This document shows positions 61,194 to 64,000 of a stretch of DNA of 64,000 bases, in pieces. Both the position numbers and the translations under genes were made by a program. Where the stretch lies: positions 372,001 through 436,000 of the forward strand of contig OW818647.1 in NCBI GenBank assembly GCA_942492855.1, read 5' to 3'. The first letter of the stretch is position 1. The number at the start of each line of letters is the position of its first letter. Source of the DNA: G963677485 sp942492855. GTDB lineage: Bacteria > Armatimonadota > HRBIN16. The notes beneath the pieces were generated by a model. That model saw only the letters and a program-made list of their open reading frames with translations, was not told the origin of the DNA and did not search any database.

Positions 61194-62419
61194 TGGAGCC
61201 GCAGCAGGTTCTGTTCTCTGAGTTGGAGCTCCAACACATCACGCTGCCCAACCGGCTGGTGAGGTCCGCCACCTATGAGGGGCTGGCCGAAGCCGACGGA
61301 ACTCCGAAACCAGAGCTGGCTGAGCTCTACTGCGATCTGGCGCGTGGAGGCGTCGGCACCATCATCACCGGCTTCGTCTACACCTCACAACAGGGGCGCG
61401 CGATGCAGCCGGGTCAGTGCGGGATCAACAACGACGGGAAAGTGGCCCCCTGGCGGCAGATCGTGGAGCGCGTCAGGGCAGCAAATCCCAGCACGAAACT
61501 GATCATGCAGCTCGCTCATACCGGTCGGCAAACCCGAGCGCAGGTTACCGGCCAGCCTGTCGTCGGTGCCTCCTCACACGCTTGCAGCTACTTCCGACAG
61601 CGCGTCCGCATGCTGGACGAAAAGGCCATCTTAGGTGTAGTACAGGAGTTCGCTGAGGCCGCGTGTCGCGCGAAGCAAGCCGGGTTTGACGGCGTGCAGA
61701 TACACGCGGCGCATGGCTACCTCATCCACCAGTTCCTCTCACCCTGGACCAACAATCGAACCGACTGCTGGTCCGATCGCCCTCTGCTGCTCGAGCAGGT
61801 GGTCATCGCAGTGCGGTCAGCCTGCGGTGAGGACTTCCCCATCCTAGTGAAGCTGAGTGCGGCGGAGGACAGCACACCGGGCATCCGTGTGGAACAGACC
61901 ATCGAGACCGTCCAGCGGCTTAAGGCACTCCACATCGACGCGGTGGAGATCAGCTACGGCACGATGGAGTATGCGCTGAACATCATCCGCGGCGATGTGC
62001 CGGTGGCTGCGGTGTTGAAGGTCAACCCAATGTTCCAGCGCGTTCCGAAATGGATACAAGGCGTGTGGAAGAGGCATTGCGCGCCGGCATACATCCACAA
62101 GTTCATCCCTTTCACGGAGAACTACAACCTGCAGGATGCTCTACGCATCCGCACCGAGGCGGGCGTTCCTGTGCTGGCTGTCGGTGGGATCAGGTCGTTG
62201 GATAGTATGCTCAGCATGGTGGGCGAGATGGGCATCGATGCCGTCTCGCTGTGTCGCCCGCTGATCTGCGAACCCGATCTGCCGAACCGGATACTGGACG
62301 GCCACTTCACCCGCTCCCAATGCACCAACTGCAATCTGTGTGCCATCTATTGCGACAGCCGGCAGCCGCTGCGCTGCCATCGACAGAAAAGGATAGGTCA
62401 AAGCGTTGAAAGAGACTAA
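61190..62419 (+). CDS. old yellow enzyme-like NADH:flavin oxidoreductase with C-terminal Cys cluster
   Basis: 409 residues; ATG 61190 overlaps the previous stop (ATGA). An FMN (beta/alpha)8 barrel: LPNRLVRSATYEGLAEADG, MQLAHTGRQ, VQIHAAHGYLIHQFLSPWTNNRTD and the C-terminal phosphate site LAVGGIRSLDSM. The end, CTNCNLCAIYCDSRQPLRC (C-x2-C-x2-C-x3-C), looks like the iron-sulfur site of 2,4-dienoyl-CoA reductase-type enzymes, but the NAD(P)H/FAD half is missing, so electrons must come from elsewhere. It probably reduces a double bond in an enone or polyprenyl/acyl intermediate of this pathway. Confidence 0.87.
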   Translation: MMEPQQVLFSELELQHITLPNRLVRSATYEGLAEADGTPKPELAELYCDLARGGVGTIITGFVYTSQQGRAMQPGQCGINNDGKVAPWRQIVERVRAANPSTKLIMQLAHTGRQTRAQVTGQPVVGASSHACSYFRQRVRMLDEKAILGVVQEFAEAACRAKQAGFDGVQIHAAHGYLIHQFLSPWTNNRTDCWSDRPLLLEQVVIAVRSACGEDFPILVKLSAAEDSTPGIRVEQTIETVQRLKALHIDAVEISYGTMEYALNIIRGDVPVAAVLKVNPMFQRVPKWIQGVWKRHCAPAYIHKFIPFTENYNLQDALRIRTEAGVPVLAVGGIRSLDSMLSMVGEMGIDAVSLCRPLICEPDLPNRILDGHFTRSQCTNCNLCAIYCDSRQPLRCHRQKRIGQSVERD

Positions 62420-63668
62420 TGAGCCCTCCGGACAGTTCGAAAACTACCTGCCGACAGACGGTCAGGCCGACATCTTTGCGAAGGTAGATGCCGTCGCCGA
62501 CTACCTTGACGCACACCACTCGGATTACACTGAGGGGCTGGGCATTCAGATGCTGGGCCCAATCGGCCCCAGGACGATGGTGCGTGAACCCAATGGTGAT
62601 GCCCATGAGGTGATCATGCTGGGCTCGAACTCCTATCTCTCACTCACCACCCATCCGGCCGTGGTGGCGGCGTCGAAGGCTGCCGTCGACAGATATGGCT
62701 ACGGGATGGGTGCGGTGTCGCTCTACGCGGGCACCACCGATCTGCATAAAGAGCTGGAGCACTCCATCGCCGCGTTCTACGGCACCGAGGATGTCATCAT
62801 CGTGCCGTGCGGTTACTCCGCCAATGTGGGCGTGATAGCCAGCCTGTGTGGCCCGGGTGATGTGATCATCTGTGATGCGTATAACCATGCCTCCATTTTC
62901 GACGGCTGCAAGCTGTCGGGAGCCACGGTGAAGATATACCTGCACCGCAACATGAAACACCTGGAGAAGATACTGAGGTCGCTGCCGGAGTCGCAGGCGG
63001 GCCGGCTGATTATCACCGATGGGGTGTTTTCCATGGATGGCGACCTGGCCCCGCTGGATGAGATCACCGCCCTAGCTGAGAAATACGGCGCGCGGGTGAT
63101 GGTGGATGATGCGCATGGGGTTGGGGTGGTGGGACCCACCGGGCGCGGAAGCGCGGAGGCGCACGGCTGCCTTCACAAGATAGATATCAACCTGGGCACG
63201 CTGAGCAAGACCCCGGGCGCGCTGGGCGGTTACGTGGCGGGCAGTGCGCGGCTGGTACAGTATCTACGGTTGTATACTCGCACCTACTTCTTTTCCACCA
63301 GTCTGCCGCCGTCCGTGGTGGGCGGGCTGGTCGAGGTGTTCAAGATGCTGCATGCGGACACAGCCGGCCGCGACAGGCTCTGGTACAATGTGCGCTACAT
63401 GCTCAGCTCCCTGAAGGCGATGGGCTTTGACACCGGCGACTCGCAGTCGGCGATCATCCCCATCATGGTGGGCGATGAGGATATCCTGGGCAAGTTCAAC
63501 AACGAGCTGCGCCGGCGGGGTGTCTATACCAATGTGGTCACCTACCCAGCAGTGCGGCGCAAGGAGTGCCGGCTGCGACTGTGTATCATGAACTCACTGA
63601 GCCAGGCTGATATGGACGAGGCGTTGGCGATCATGCAGGAACTCGGCCGGAAATACGGGCTGATCTAG
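62406..63668 (+). CDS. alpha-oxoamine synthase (serine palmitoyltransferase / BioF / KBL type)
   Basis: 420 residues; TTG 62406 overlaps OYE by 14 bases. A PLP enzyme that condenses an amino acid with an acyl-CoA or acyl-ACP, losing CO2. Visible: MLGSNSYLSLTTHPAVV, YGMGAVSLYAGTTDLHKELE, DAYNHASIFDGCKLSGA, the cofactor-binding VDDAHGVG (Asp235/His237), and the Schiff-base Lys268 in NLGTLSKTPGALGGY (most family members have SKALGG). The N-terminal extension and wording near GSNSYL are closer to serine palmitoyltransferase than to BioF, which would give a sphingoid-like base. It is followed by an epimerase, as sphingolipid genes often are; the substrate is unproved. Confidence 0.88.
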   Translation: MKETNEPSGQFENYLPTDGQADIFAKVDAVADYLDAHHSDYTEGLGIQMLGPIGPRTMVREPNGDAHEVIMLGSNSYLSLTTHPAVVAASKAAVDRYGYGMGAVSLYAGTTDLHKELEHSIAAFYGTEDVIIVPCGYSANVGVIASLCGPGDVIICDAYNHASIFDGCKLSGATVKIYLHRNMKHLEKILRSLPESQAGRLIITDGVFSMDGDLAPLDEITALAEKYGARVMVDDAHGVGVVGPTGRGSAEAHGCLHKIDINLGTLSKTPGALGGYVAGSARLVQYLRLYTRTYFFSTSLPPSVVGGLVEVFKMLHADTAGRDRLWYNVRYMLSSLKAMGFDTGDSQSAIIPIMVGDEDILGKFNNELRRRGVYTNVVTYPAVRRKECRLRLCIMNSLSQADMDEALAIMQELGRKYGLI

Positions 63669-64000
63669 TGCGCTCGGTCTTGATAACCGGAGCCGCCGGG
63701 TTCATCGGCGGCTACTCGGTCGATGAGTTCGTCAACGCCGGCTGGCATGTCTATGCGTTGATTCACAACTCCGTCACGCCCAGCCTTGAGCAGATGGTGG
63801 CCTCAGGGGACGTCACGCTGATCCGCGGTGATCTGACGCAGTTCGCGGCGTTTGAAGCCCGTCTGCAGCACGAACTCGAGCGTCGCGGTGAGAGGCTTGA
63901 TGCGGTCGTTCACTGCGCTGGCAGGGCCTCCGATGTCGGCCGCCGGCATGAGTTCCGGCGTTTGAATTACGAATCGGTGCTGAAGCTGGGTGAGCTCTCG
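63668..64000 (+). CDS. NAD-dependent epimerase/dehydratase (SDR extended), 5' part
   Basis: GTG 63668 shares one base with the upstream stop (TAGTG); the frame is open to the end of the window (111 residues visible). It begins MRSVLITGAAGFIGGYSVDE, the TGxxGxxG Rossmann loop of extended short-chain dehydrogenases, followed by VTLIRGDLTQ and AVVHCAGRAS as expected. In Caulobacter-type ceramide synthesis an epimerase-like reductase (CerR) works with serine palmitoyltransferase, so reduction of a keto intermediate is a possible role here. The catalytic YxxxK lies beyond the window. Confidence 0.85.
   Translation, partial: MRSVLITGAAGFIGGYSVDEFVNAGWHVYALIHNSVTPSLEQMVASGDVTLIRGDLTQFAAFEARLQHELERRGERLDAVVHCAGRASDVGRRHEFRRLNYESVLKLGELS

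Overview
The window reads as chromosomal DNA of a free-living, probably Gram-negative bacterium with many secreted and surface proteins. Armatimonadota or a nearby lineage is my best guess. The basis is the mix of EP-type C-terminal sorting tails on DUF4114-like proteins, dockerin-like Ca-binding tails on giant beta-helix proteins, SGNH and GH42-like secreted hydrolases, and a nusA-ylxR-infB-rbfA-nrnA-truB-ribF order. The assignment is inference; no rRNA is present. Coding is dense, and intergenic gaps are rich in small palindromic dispersed repeats.

Layout. 1-2.7 kb: the 3' part of a PEPCK-like P-loop protein, an OFA-type MFS transporter and an MpsC/DUF2294 protein. 2.7-6.0 kb: gap-pgk-tpiA, with a clear promoter and two intrinsic terminators, one of them between gap and pgk. 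6.0-15.1 kb: one A/T-richer gene for a ~2900-residue secreted protein (PHP-like domain, nine ~265-residue beta-helix units, dockerin-like tail), behind a structured leader. 15.1-18.0 kb: two tandem 441-residue secreted SGNH hydrolases. 18.1-22.4 kb: nnrED followed by two membrane FHA/zinc-ribbon proteins. 22.6 kb: tRNA-Leu(CAG). 22.9-25.6 kb: a secreted GH42-like protein. 26-27.2 kb: a wecC-type dehydrogenase on the minus strand. 27.3-34.1 kb: the nusA operon, with an attenuator-like hairpin before nusA and no rimP at its usual place.

34.1-50.5 kb is mostly minus strand: a Cys/His-rich protein of unknown function, a large SPFH protein, a CBS-pair protein, five DUF4114/EP-tail paralogues (an ankyrin gene and a MITE-like nested inverted-repeat element interrupt the array), a GH37/GH63-like enzyme, two unknown proteins, a rhomboid protease and a metallophosphoesterase. 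50.9-56.2 kb: wecG-greA-tgt, two overlapping flavodoxin-like genes, then dinB. wecG and dinB appear to have extended -10 promoters that would give almost leaderless mRNAs. 56.2-57 kb: an orphan HigA-like antitoxin with a possible remnant of its partner, embedded in dispersed repeats.

57.07-64 kb holds the most interesting region: a tightly overlapping operon of UbiA prenyltransferase, radical SAM/SPASM protein (frameshifted in this sequence), diacylglycerol-kinase-like lipid kinase, ThiL/AIR-synthase-like protein, old-yellow-enzyme-like oxidoreductase with a C-terminal Cys cluster, alpha-oxoamine synthase (serine palmitoyltransferase/BioF type) and an NAD-dependent epimerase that runs off the window. 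I infer a biosynthetic pathway for an unusual prenylated or sphingoid-like membrane lipid; I do not recognise it as a described system.
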